14,130 nt of DNA from an uncultured Clostridia bacterium (lineage in GTDB: Bacteria > Bacillota > Clostridia > Oscillospirales > Ruminococcaceae): positions 1 to 14,130 of the forward strand of contig CALXKG010000203.1 of NCBI GenBank assembly GCA_944388825.1, in the 5' to 3' direction. Every line of letters begins with the position of its first letter. The first letter of the stretch is position 1. Below, one piece after another: positions 7,509-13,456 of this stretch. Under the pieces are notes generated by a model that saw only the letters and a list, made by a program, of their open reading frames with translations, was not told where the DNA came from and searched no databases. The translations under genes and the position numbers were made by a program.

Positions 7509-8558
7509 ATGGCTGGAAGAAAAAAGATCTCCTTTTCTGCCCGGACGGGCGGAAAAAGGCGGAAAAAAAGGGTCAACTGGCCGGTCATCCTGTCGGCCGG
7601 GGTGCTCTGCGCCGCCTACCTGATCGTCGTGCTGTTCAACGGATTTGACTGGCCGGGCTGGCAGGAGGGCTGGAGCGACCTGAAAAACTCGGCGAAGATC
7701 CTGCTGGAGGCGGTGGAAGCGGCCTTCGGGCAGCTGGAGGATTCGACCCCGGACGGGCTGGTCCTCGACCCGCCGGCCGGCGGGGAGGTGCGGGTCCACT
7801 TTATCGACGTCGGGCAGGGAGACTCTGTCCTGATCGAAGGGGGCGGCGAGGCTGTCCTCATCGACGCCGGGGAAAACGATAAGGGGGACGAGGTGCTGGG
7901 GTACCTCGACAGCATCGGGGTGGATAAAATCGACCTCGCAGCCGGCACCCATCCCCACTCCGACCACATCGGCGGGATGGACACCGTACTGGAAGGGATG
8001 CCGGCCGGGCGGCTGATGCTCTCCGACGTCCCGGACAGCATCGTCCCCACCACCCGCACCTACTTAGACCTCTTAGACGCCGCCGAAGCGGCGGACGTCG
8101 AAATGTTCTACGGATATCCCGGCGACCAGATCTCTGTCTGCGGCGGGGTGCTCTCGGTACTGGGGCCGGTGGAAGACTACGGGGATCTGAACAACGAATC
8201 GCTGGTCCTCCGGTTTGACTACGGGGAGAGCTCCTTCCTCTTCACCGGCGACCAGGAGGCGGACGCCGAGGAAGACCTGCTGGCGTCCGGGGCGGACGTG
8301 GACGCGGATATCCTGAAAGTCGGGCACCACGGCTCCGGCACCTCTTCATCGGAAGAATTCCTCGCGGCCGTCAGCCCGCAGGCGGCGGTCATCGAATGCG
8401 GGGAGGGGAACGAATACGGGCATCCCCATCTGGAGGTCCTGGAACGGCTGGAGGCGCTGCCGGCAAAGGTCTACCGCACCGACCTGGACGGCTCGGTCGT
8501 CGTGACCACCGGCGGAGATGGGAATTACCGGTTTGAAACGGCGGAGGGGCGTCCATGA
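7509..8558 (+). CDS. Membrane-anchored ComEC-type metallo-beta-lactamase-fold hydrolase
   Basis: A 349-residue protein with a basic N-terminus (GGKRRKKR), one membrane helix (about 24-43) and an MBL-fold domain that by the positive-inside rule should face outward. Metal-binding motifs: THPHSDHIGG with H148, H150, D152 and H153; D248 in LFTGDQEAD; and H273-H274 in KVGHHGSGTSS. The domain opens with FIDVGQGDSVLIE. This is the ComEC/Rec2 C-terminal-domain type, in free-standing form. The ComEC domain has been linked to nuclease activity during DNA uptake, but free-standing copies are mostly of unknown substrate. AAAGGA at 7494-7499 serves the ATG at 7509. Its stop overlaps the next start (ATGA), a sign of coupled translation. 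Confidence 0.88.
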   Translation: MAGRKKISFSARTGGKRRKKRVNWPVILSAGVLCAAYLIVVLFNGFDWPGWQEGWSDLKNSAKILLEAVEAAFGQLEDSTPDGLVLDPPAGGEVRVHFIDVGQGDSVLIEGGGEAVLIDAGENDKGDEVLGYLDSIGVDKIDLAAGTHPHSDHIGGMDTVLEGMPAGRLMLSDVPDSIVPTTRTYLDLLDAAEAADVEMFYGYPGDQISVCGGVLSVLGPVEDYGDLNNESLVLRFDYGESSFLFTGDQEADAEEDLLASGADVDADILKVGHHGSGTSSSEEFLAAVSPQAAVIECGEGNEYGHPHLEVLERLEALPAKVYRTDLDGSVVVTTGGDGNYRFETAEGRP

Positions 8559-8767
8559 CGCTGGTGATCGACCGGATCGAAGAAGGGACTGCCGTCTGCG
8601 AACGGGAGGACGGGACGTTTATCCGGATGCCCGCCCCGGACGGCGCGCGGGAAGGGGACCTGCTCGTCCGGACGGCGGACGGCTGGCGGGTGGATCAGGC
8701 GGAAACCCGGCGGCGGCGGGAGATGGCGGTCCGGAAAAGCCGCGGCATTAAAGGGCGGCGGCGGTGA
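8555..8767 (+). CDS. DUF3006 family small protein
   Basis: A 70-residue protein. The pattern VIDRIEEGTAVCEREDG, then REGDLLVR, then a basic charged tail (RRRREMAVRKSRG) is that of the DUF3006 family: a short beta-rich domain followed by an Arg-rich helix. Its role is unknown. Members are often encoded directly after a ComEC-type MBL hydrolase in Firmicutes, as here, where the start codon overlaps the hydrolase stop by four bases (8555-8558). No membrane segment or signal is visible, so it should be cytoplasmic. Confidence in the family comes from the pattern plus the context. Confidence 0.78.
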   Translation: MTLVIDRIEEGTAVCEREDGTFIRMPAPDGAREGDLLVRTADGWRVDQAETRRRREMAVRKSRGIKGRRR

Positions 8768-8839
8768 CGGGCGCGGGAAGCCGTTTATGCGGCCAAAATG
8801 CCGGCGCCATGCAAAATGGGAAGTTTTCCGTTAGAATTG

Positions 8840-8863
8840 CCAAAGATTTTTCAAATTCTTTGG
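8840..8863. promoter_or_regulatory. Inverted repeat just upstream of the hprK promoter
   Basis: CCAAAGA (8840-8846) and TCTTTGG (8857-8863) are perfect 7-bp arms with a 10-base AT-rich spacer, ending seven bases before the -35 hexamer. An overlapping pair, AGAATT (8833-8838) and AATTCT (8854-8859), adds further symmetry. The placement suits a regulator binding site; no regulator can be named. Confidence 0.4.
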
Positions 8864-8869
8864 AAGGTG

Positions 8870-8899
8870 TTGCATGGGCCCCCGGGGATGTTGTATAAT
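8870..8899 (+). promoter_or_regulatory. Sigma-A promoter of hprK
   Basis: TTGCAT (8870-8875) and a perfect TATAAT (8894-8899) are separated by 18 bases. This is the only consensus -10 in the region and it faces hprK. Transcription would begin near 8906, giving a leader of about 97 bases. Confidence 0.65.
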
Positions 8900-9002
8900 G
8901 TGGATAAGAAGCGGCGACGCCCGGAGGGCCGGGCCCGCAAAGACGCCGGCGCGGGAATGGCCCGGCCGGGAGATGCGCCGCAGAAGGGGAATGGTGATCA
9001 AT

Positions 9003-9971
9003 TTGGCAACCCAGTACAGTGTTTCGCTTTCTAAAATTATCCGGGAGTTCTCCCTGGAGGCAGCCTACCTGCCCGACGACCCCGCCAATATTAAAATCGC
9101 GACCACCGATATCAACCGCCCGGGGCTTTTCATCAACGGGTTTTACGAATATTTCGACAACGAACGGATCCAGATCCTGGGCAAAATGGAATGCGCCTAC
9201 CTGCTCGACCTGCCCAAGGACCTTCTGCAGGAGCGGATGGACAAGCTCTGCGCCTACCATGTCCCGATCATCATCGTCACCCGCGGACAGGAGGTGCTGC
9301 CGGAACTGCTGGCGGCGGCGCAGAAGTACCATGTGCCGCTTCTGACCACCGAGGAGGCCACCACCAACCTGACCGTCTCGATGATCAGCTTCCTGAATAC
9401 CGAGCTGGCCCCCCGCATCACCCGCCACGGCGTCCTGGTCGAGGTCTACGGCGAGGGGATCCTCATCACCGGCGACTCGGGCGTCGGCAAGAGCGAATGC
9501 GCGATGGAACTGATCAAGCGCGGCCACCGGCTGATCGCCGACGACGCGGTCGAGATCCGCAAGGTCTCGAGCAAGCGGCTGATCGGCACCTCCCCCAACA
9601 ACATCCGCCACTTTATGGAGCTTCGGGGCGTCGGCATCATCAACGCAAGGCGTCTGTTCGGTATGGCGTCGGTCAAGACGAACGAGAAGATCGACATGAT
9701 CGTCCACCTTGAGCAGTGGAACCCCGAAAAGGTCTACGACCGGATGGGGATGGAGACCGAATATACCGAGATGCTGGGGATCAAGATCCCGGCGCTGACC
9801 ATCCCGGTCAAGCCCGGGCGGAACCTCGCGATCATCATCGAGGTCGCGGCGATGAACGACCGGCAGAAGAAGCTGGGGTACAACGCCGCGAAGGAGCTGC
9901 TCCAGAAGCTGGGGATGCCGGTCGAACCGGAGGACAACGCCGGGGAGATGGAGGACGACTGGGATTATTAA
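9003..9971 (+). CDS. hprK: HPr kinase/phosphorylase
   Basis: The bifunctional enzyme that phosphorylates and dephosphorylates HPr on Ser46, the switch for carbon catabolite repression through CcpA in Firmicutes. With a TTG start at 9003 it has 322 residues, normal for the family. Visible signatures: the N-terminal regulatory domain (INRPGLFINGFYEYF, RIQILGKME); catalytic His142 in TRHGVLVEVYG; P-loop GDSGVGKS (157-164); GHRLIADDAVEIR; the family signature ELRGVGIINARRLFG; and VKPGRNLAIIIEVAAMN near the C-terminus. TTG at 9003 is preferred because GGTGATC (8993-8999), matching the anti-Shine-Dalgarno end of 16S rRNA, sits at the right distance. An ATG at 8991 has AAGGGGA directly touching it, which is too close. 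The frame stays open to 8874 but that stretch overlaps the promoter. It appears monocistronic here. Confidence 0.95.
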   Translation: MATQYSVSLSKIIREFSLEAAYLPDDPANIKIATTDINRPGLFINGFYEYFDNERIQILGKMECAYLLDLPKDLLQERMDKLCAYHVPIIIVTRGQEVLPELLAAAQKYHVPLLTTEEATTNLTVSMISFLNTELAPRITRHGVLVEVYGEGILITGDSGVGKSECAMELIKRGHRLIADDAVEIRKVSSKRLIGTSPNNIRHFMELRGVGIINARRLFGMASVKTNEKIDMIVHLEQWNPEKVYDRMGMETEYTEMLGIKIPALTIPVKPGRNLAIIIEVAAMNDRQKKLGYNAAKELLQKLGMPVEPEDNAGEMEDDWDY

Positions 9972-10002
9972 GCCGGACGGCCCCGCACCCTTTTCAGAAG
10001 AC

Positions 10003-10048
10003 AAAACCCCGGGCGGTTCCCGTAAAAGGGAGGCCGCCCGGGGTTTTT
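10003..10048. terminator. Bidirectional terminator between hprK and the minus-strand pair
   Basis: CCCCGGGCGG (10007-10016) pairs perfectly with CCGCCCGGGG (10034-10043). TTTTT follows at 10044-10048, and AAAA precedes at 10003-10006, so the structure is a U-tailed hairpin in both directions. An inner CCC/GGG pair (10019-10021, 10028-10030) tightens the loop. It lies between two convergent transcription units that end at 9971 and 10063. Confidence 0.92.
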
Positions 10049-10062
10049 GCGCGCCCGGCGGG

Positions 10063-10446
10063 TCAGCGGACGGTATAGTCCTGGTAAGCGGGGAATTTGC
10101 CGTCCTGGCCGCAGCGGACGTGCAGGCGGACCAAATCCCCGTCTTCGTATTCGGTGTGGACGCCGTGGAAATAGTCAAATTGCAGCTGGACCTGGCGGCC
10201 CGATTCGTCCGTATAAACGTAGGCAAACTGCCCGGGGCCGTAAGTAAAGCCGCCCGGCCAGCCGCTGCCGTCGGGCGGGAAGGTGCTGAGGGCGTCGGAA
10301 ACATCCCAAAGGCGGGCGCGGCCAAGCGCGTCCGCCAAAGCCCGCTGCCGGACAACCCGCACGCCCAGCCAGCAAAGGGCAACCGCCAAAAGCGCGCCGC
10401 AGAGCAGCGCGGCCAACAGGGTGAGCAGGCGTTTTTTCCCGGTCAT
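10063..10446 (-). CDS. Unrecognised small membrane-anchored protein
   Basis: A 127-residue protein of no family I recognise. It begins with a short basic stretch (MTGKKR), then one strong hydrophobic helix (about residues 6-30, rich in Leu and Ala), a basic segment (RVVRQR), and a soluble domain predicted to be outside the cell. The soluble part is aromatic and beta-like: FTYGPGQFAYVYTDESGR, QLQFDYFHGVHTEYEDGD, ending YQDYTVR. Its ATG overlaps the stop of the upstream gene by four bases (10443-10446), so the two are translated together. The strong bidirectional terminator ends the unit 15 bases after its stop. It may be a membrane-tethered partner of the upstream protein; this is inference. 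Confidence 0.7.
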   Translation of the reverse strand: MTGKKRLLTLLAALLCGALLAVALCWLGVRVVRQRALADALGRARLWDVSDALSTFPPDGSGWPGGFTYGPGQFAYVYTDESGRQVQLQFDYFHGVHTEYEDGDLVRLHVRCGQDGKFPAYQDYTVR

Positions 10447-10874
10447 ACGCTCCCCTCCCCTCTCACGACCTGGTAAACCGGCGCGCCGCCGGGGCCTTTG
10501 GCGGCCGGTTCAAACTGATAGACGACCGGATAGACGGGCCGGCCGGAAAAATCCCGGGTCCCGGGGGCGACAGCGGCCGTCTTGCCGTCCGCAAAGCGGA
10601 CATAGCAGTCGTAGTCCCGGACGTAGTGCCAGACGGACCCGTCCGGGCGGCGAACCGCAAAGGCCTGTTCGTAGATATAAAGGGTCCCGCCGTCCGCCAG
10701 CGGGCGGGAGGAGACCGCGTCCGCGGGGCCGAGGGGGCTGTAGACGCCGTAGCAGGCCAGCACCCGTTCCCGCTGCTGGAAATAGGCGCTGGCGGAAAAG
10801 GCGGCCAGCACCGTCATAAAACCCAGCAGGAGGGCGAAAAACAGCGGGGGGAGGATGGATTCTTTTCGGGACAT
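10443..10874 (-). CDS. Unrecognised membrane-anchored or secreted protein
   Basis: A 143-residue protein that I cannot assign to a family. After MSRKES comes a hydrophobic helix (about residues 8-32, LPPLFFALLLGFMTVLAAFS), either an anchor or an uncleaved signal, then an outside domain rich in Tyr and Val with the stretches LYIYEQAFAVRR, VWHYVRDYDCYVRFADGK and VYPVVYQFEP. Two cysteines lie in that domain. The frame is open upstream to 11117, but the ATG at 10874 has GGAGG (plus-strand 10882-10886) seven bases before it, and the consensus promoter at 10956-10984 would lie inside any longer version. General layout (anchor plus small beta-rich, Tyr-rich domain) resembles the downstream gene, but I see no clear sequence similarity between the two. 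Confidence 0.72.
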   Translation of the reverse strand: MSRKESILPPLFFALLLGFMTVLAAFSASAYFQQRERVLACYGVYSPLGPADAVSSRPLADGGTLYIYEQAFAVRRPDGSVWHYVRDYDCYVRFADGKTAAVAPGTRDFSGRPVYPVVYQFEPAAKGPGGAPVYQVVRGEGSV

Positions 10875-10916
10875 GGCGGCGCCTCCAGTGACAGCTGAAA
10901 ATAAAACCGCTAGGGA

Positions 10917-10939
10917 CCCGGGAAAGGGCCTTTCCCGGG
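10917..10939. repeat. Near-perfect palindrome in the leader of the minus-strand pair
   Basis: CCCGGGAAAGG (10917-10927) and CCTTTCCCGGG (10929-10939) are complementary around a single G. It lies between the predicted transcription start (near 10949) and the start codon at 10874, so the RNA would carry a strong hairpin near its 5' end. It may stabilise the message or bind a regulator. Confidence 0.55.
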
Positions 10940-10955
10940 CCTGCCGGTCAGTCTT

Positions 10956-10984
10956 AGTATACCGGTTCCGGGCGGGATTGTCAA
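10956..10984 (-). promoter_or_regulatory. Consensus sigma-A promoter of the minus-strand pair
   Basis: On the minus strand TTGACA (plus-strand TGTCAA, 10979-10984) and TATACT (plus-strand AGTATA, 10956-10961) are separated by exactly 17 bases. Predicted transcription start is near 10949, leaving a leader of about 75 bases before the ATG at 10874. Confidence 0.8.
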
Positions 10985-11257
10985 TCTGGCAGGGGGAAAC
11001 AAACGCCACGCCGAATATGGGATTGCCCAGGAGCAAAACCCCCACAATCCCATGTCCGACGCGGCCGCTTTCCCCGTTCCACCCGCATAAGCCTGGCTGT
11101 GGAAGGCCGGCCTCCAAGCGCCTGCCGCCGTGCGGCGGGATCTAGCCGCGCTACATTTAAATATGGTTTCCGTGGGAAAAGCGGGATAGAAAGAAAAGGG
11201 AAAGTTGCTGTAAATCTTTTCAGGCTGTTCCGGCCGGTTTATGGAGAATCCCGAAAA
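10985..11257. other. Divergent intergenic region with inverted repeats
   Basis: This stretch lies between the promoter of the minus-strand pair and the pit promoter. It holds no convincing gene. It contains a 9-bp inverted repeat, ATGGGATTG (11017-11025) and CAATCCCAT (11045-11053), with a 19-base spacer. A small GC hairpin CCGCC-GTGC-GGCGG lies at 11125-11138. One arm of a repeat that flanks the pit promoter, CTGTAAATC, lies at 11208-11216. The remainder shows nothing I can interpret. Confidence 0.45.
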
Positions 11258-11258
11258 C

Positions 11259-11308
11259 TTTACCCTTCTCTTGACTTTACTTTACATATCTTTTATACTG
11301 GATTTACA
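11259..11308 (+). promoter_or_regulatory. Candidate PhoP-box array over the pit promoter
   Basis: TTTAC(A/C) hexamers recur at an exact 22-base period: TTTACC at 11259-11264, TTTACA at 11281-11286 and TTTACA at 11303-11308. Weaker partners fill the half steps: TTGACT at 11271-11276 and TTTATA at 11292-11297. The result is a run of five boxes with a period close to 11 bases. This fits the known Bacillus PhoP pattern of TT(A/T/C)ACA direct repeats on one DNA face, and the gene downstream is a phosphate permease. The half-step boxes coincide with the -35 and part of the -10, so some of the match may be promoter sequence only. Confidence 0.5.
11271..11299 (+). promoter_or_regulatory. Sigma-A promoter of pit
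   Basis: TTGACT (11271-11276) and TATACT (11294-11299) are separated by 17 bases. Transcription would start near 11306, giving a leader of about 146 bases before the pit ATG. The leader contains a CCCGGC-AACT-GCCGGG hairpin (11353-11368) and a TCTTA-GGA-TAAGA hairpin near 11398-11410. Confidence 0.78.
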
Positions 11309-11451
11309 GGTGTGCCGCAAACCGGCCGCCGAAAAGCCGTTTGGTCATAAACCCCGGCAACTGCCGGGCAACTGCGAAGGGAGAGGTCCGAAAGCGTCTT
11401 AGGATAAGAGCTTTTTGGCTTTTCCCTTTTTCTGTGTATGGGAAGGATTTT

Positions 11452-12504
11452 ATGGATTTTTCATTCGCATCATTCTTGCAGGGGATCACCACCAGTCCGG
11501 CGCTGCTGATCACCTCCCTCCTGACGCTGGGGGTCATCTTCGTCAACGGCTGGACCGACGCCCCCAACGCCATCGCCACCTGCGTCACCACCCGGTGTAT
11601 GGATACCCGGGCGGCCATCTGGATGAGCGCCTTCTTTAACTTCCTGGGCGTCTTCATCATGACCCAGATCAACAGCTCGGTCGCCTCTACCATCAGCAAC
11701 ATGGTCGACTTCGGCGGCAACACAAGGGACGCGCTGATCGCCCTCTGCGCCGCCCTTTTCTCGATCGTCGTCTACAGCGTCGGGGCCTCCTACTTCGGCA
11801 TCCCCACCAGCGAAAGCCACAGCCTGATCGCCGGGCTGACCGGCTCCGCGATCGCCATCCAGAACGGCATCGGCGGGGTCAATATGGACGAATGGGCGAA
11901 AGTCCTCTACGGACTGGTCATGAGCCTGGCGCTCGGGTTTGCGATCGGGTTTGCCGTCTGCAAGCTGGTCGGGATCGTCTGCGGCAGGATGGACCGGCGG
12001 AAGACCAACTCTTTCTTCAAGGGCGCGCAGATCTTCGGCGCGGCCGCGATGAGCTTCATGCATGGGGCCCAGGACGGGCAGAAGTTCATCGGCGTCCTCT
12101 TCCTCGGGGTCGCGTTCTCCAACGGCTTAAACAGCGTCCAGGGGGCGGAAACGCCCGTCTGGCTGATGCTGCTGTGCAGCGTCATCATGGCGGCCGGCAC
12201 CAGCGTCGGCGGCGAGAAGATCATCAAGTCGGTCGGGATGGACATGGTCAAGCTGGAAAAGTACCAGGGGTTTTCGGCCGACCTGGCGGCGGCGTTCTGC
12301 CTGCTGATCTCCAGCCTGTTCGGCATCCCCGTCTCGACCACCCACACCAAGACCAGCGCCATCATGGGCGTCGGGGCGGTGCGGCGGCTGTCGGCCATCA
12401 ACCTGGGGGTCGTGAAGGAAATGATGCTGACCTGGATCTTTACCTTCCCCGGCTGCGGGCTGATCAGCTTCCTGATGGCCAAACTCTTTATCGCGATCTT
12501 CTAA
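11452..12504 (+). CDS. pit: Pit-family inorganic phosphate permease
   Basis: A low-affinity phosphate (metal-phosphate) symporter of the PiT family, 350 residues, close to the short Gram-positive form. Both inverted-repeat signatures are present: NGWTDAPNAIATC with N32, D36 and N39, and MSFMHGAQDGQKFIG with H204 and D208. A second-half loop, GIPVSTTHTKTSAIMG, mirrors GIPTSESHSLIAGLTG in the first half. The protein is otherwise a set of about ten membrane helices. The ATG at 11452 is preceded by GGAAGGA (11441-11447). An open frame runs back to 11341 but would lie in the leader. A DUF47 gene follows 43 bases later, the usual partner. The candidate PhoP boxes suggest control by phosphate supply. 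Confidence 0.95.
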   Translation: MDFSFASFLQGITTSPALLITSLLTLGVIFVNGWTDAPNAIATCVTTRCMDTRAAIWMSAFFNFLGVFIMTQINSSVASTISNMVDFGGNTRDALIALCAALFSIVVYSVGASYFGIPTSESHSLIAGLTGSAIAIQNGIGGVNMDEWAKVLYGLVMSLALGFAIGFAVCKLVGIVCGRMDRRKTNSFFKGAQIFGAAAMSFMHGAQDGQKFIGVLFLGVAFSNGLNSVQGAETPVWLMLLCSVIMAAGTSVGGEKIIKSVGMDMVKLEKYQGFSADLAAAFCLLISSLFGIPVSTTHTKTSAIMGVGAVRRLSAINLGVVKEMMLTWIFTFPGCGLISFLMAKLFIAIF

Positions 12505-12547
12505 ACATACCGTATGCCTACCATTTTTGCGGAGTGAGGGAATCAAT

Positions 12548-13171
12548 ATGTCGAAAAAACAGGACTCCTATTATTTTCAGAATTTTATCGACTGCGCGGG
12601 GTACGCCTGCCAGGCTGCCACGCTGCTCAAGGGGATCGTAAGCCGGTTTGACGCCGCCGCCCTGTCTGAAAAGCTGGACGAGGTACACGCGGTCGAACAC
12701 GCGGCCGATTTGAAAAAGCATGACCTGCTGGACAATCTGGTCAAAGCCTTTATCACCCCGATCGAACGGGAAGACATCCTGCTGATCAGCAACAACCTGG
12801 ACAATATGACTGACAAGATCGAAGACGTCGTCATCAAGCTCTATTACAACCGCGTGACCGCCATCCGTCCGGATGTCCCCCGGTTTGTCGATATGCTGAT
12901 CCGCTGCTGCGAAGAGGTGCGGGCGCTGATGAACGACTTTTCCGACTTCAAGCGGTCGAAGACGCTGCACGACCACATCGTCCGGATCAACACCCTGGAG
13001 GAAGAAGCGGACAAGCTGTTTATTGAAGGGATGTACAACCTCCACGACAGCTGCAAAGACCCGCTGGAGGTCATCACCTGGCGGGAAATCTACATCTACC
13101 TGGAAAAATGCGTCGACACCTGCGAGCACGTCGCGGACGTGGTCGAGAGCGTGGTTATGAAGAACAGCTGA
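12548..13171 (+). CDS. DUF47 / PhoU-like partner of Pit
   Basis: A 207-residue, all-helical protein of the DUF47 (TIGR00153-type, PhoU-like) family. Typical features: the charged helical stretch EKLDEVHAVEHAADLKKHDLL, AFITPIEREDILLISNNLDNMTDKIEDV, and the C-terminal ITWREIYIYLEKCVDTCEHVADVVE. The acidic D/E-x-x-x-D pattern resembles the metal-binding faces of PhoU. It is soluble and thought to regulate the adjacent Pit permease. The start at 12548 follows GGAGTGAGGG (12531-12540) by seven bases. It shares a transcript with pit and is closed by a strong terminator that begins right at its stop codon. Confidence 0.92.
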   Translation: MSKKQDSYYFQNFIDCAGYACQAATLLKGIVSRFDAAALSEKLDEVHAVEHAADLKKHDLLDNLVKAFITPIEREDILLISNNLDNMTDKIEDVVIKLYYNRVTAIRPDVPRFVDMLIRCCEEVRALMNDFSDFKRSKTLHDHIVRINTLEEEADKLFIEGMYNLHDSCKDPLEVITWREIYIYLEKCVDTCEHVADVVESVVMKNS

Positions 13172-13216
13172 AAAACAGCCGTCCGTTGCCGATGAGGCAG
13201 CGGACGGCTGTTTTTT
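13171..13216 (+). terminator. Terminator of the pit-DUF47 operon
   Basis: CAGCCGTCCG (13176-13185) pairs perfectly with CGGACGGCTG (13201-13210). The stem extends inward through TGCC/GGCA (13187-13190, 13196-13199) with a T-G pair, leaving a five-base loop GATGA. TTTTTT follows at 13211-13216, and AAAAA precedes the stem, so it could also act on the opposite strand for the convergent dehydrogenase. Confidence 0.93.
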
Positions 13217-13456
13217 GGCTTTTGGGGATTTTTTTAATCATACAGCTTTCAGGAAGGCACAAACCCCAGCCTCCCTCTCTGAGGGAAGAAGGAGTGGGAA
13301 AAACAAGCGAAAGCTGGTTTTCTTCAAGCTATTTTGCTTATGTGGTTATCCAGCAAAGCTGTTTAACCACACTCCTTCAGCCGGCATTCGCCGACAGCTC
13401 CCTCGGGGAGGGAGCCTTTTAGGTGGTGCATTTCCATCAGGTTGTTTGTTCAAATC
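13217..13456. other. 240-base gap holding a palindromic element
   Basis: No gene is supported between the pit-DUF47 terminator and the stop codon of the dehydrogenase. Nearly all of the gap is taken up by the palindromic element at 13269-13416. The remaining right flank (13417-13456) carries an 11-mer, GCATTTCCATC (13428-13438), whose reverse complement also occurs in the other intergenic element at 5343-5353. Confidence 0.5.
13269..13416. repeat. MITE-like element with imperfect terminal inverted repeats
   Basis: The left end (13269-13286, starting GCCTCCCTC) and the reverse complement of the right end (13416-13399, starting GGCTCCCTC) agree at 15 of 18 positions. Each end folds by itself: TCCCTC/GAGGGA on the left (13272-13286), GCTCCCTC/GAGGGAGC on the right (13397-13415). 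Inside, GAAGGAGTG (13288-13296) is inverted as CACTCCTTC (13370-13378). The middle has a further hairpin, TGTGGTTA (13341-13348) with TAACCACA (13364-13371), containing CAGC-AAA-GCTG. There is no open frame of substance, so it would be non-autonomous. Elements like this are common between genes in Oscillospiraceae. Confidence 0.6.

Larger units (their letters stand above)
8768..9002 (+). promoter_or_regulatory. hprK control region and leader
   Basis: About 235 bases without a gene between the DUF3006 and hprK genes. It holds an inverted repeat (8840-8863), a sigma-A promoter (8870-8899) and a GC-rich untranslated leader of roughly 97 bases that includes a short CCCGG-AGGG-CCGGG hairpin near 8919-8933. 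No clear terminator for the upstream trio was found before the promoter, so some read-through into hprK is possible. Confidence 0.55.

Noticed and set aside
8874..9002. N-terminally extended HprK beginning at 8874
   Set aside because: The extension overlaps the -10 hexamer, is basic and low in complexity, and has no counterpart in the family.
8748..10382. Antisense open frame of 544 codons spanning hprK
   Set aside because: It runs across the hprK promoter, the whole of hprK and the bidirectional terminator, and has no recognisable domain.
10875..11117. Longer version of the 143-residue minus-strand protein starting at 11117
   Set aside because: It would contain the consensus promoter at 10956-10984, whereas the ATG at 10874 has GGAGG at ideal distance and leads straight into a membrane helix.
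11340..11400. SAM (S-box) riboswitch in the pit leader, because of the AAACCCCGGCAAC stretch
   Set aside because: The other conserved S-box parts (the GAG-rich opening and GGCCC segment) are missing, and a phosphate permease is not an expected target.
11341..11451. Extended Pit start at 11341
   Set aside because: The added residues are not hydrophobic or family-like, and a ribosome binding site stands before the ATG at 11452, where the homologous part begins.
13217..13456. CRISPR array or small RNA gene in the repeat-rich gap after the pit operon
   Set aside because: The repeats are inverted, not direct with regular spacers, and no promoter of good quality is present. A palindromic mobile-type element explains it better.
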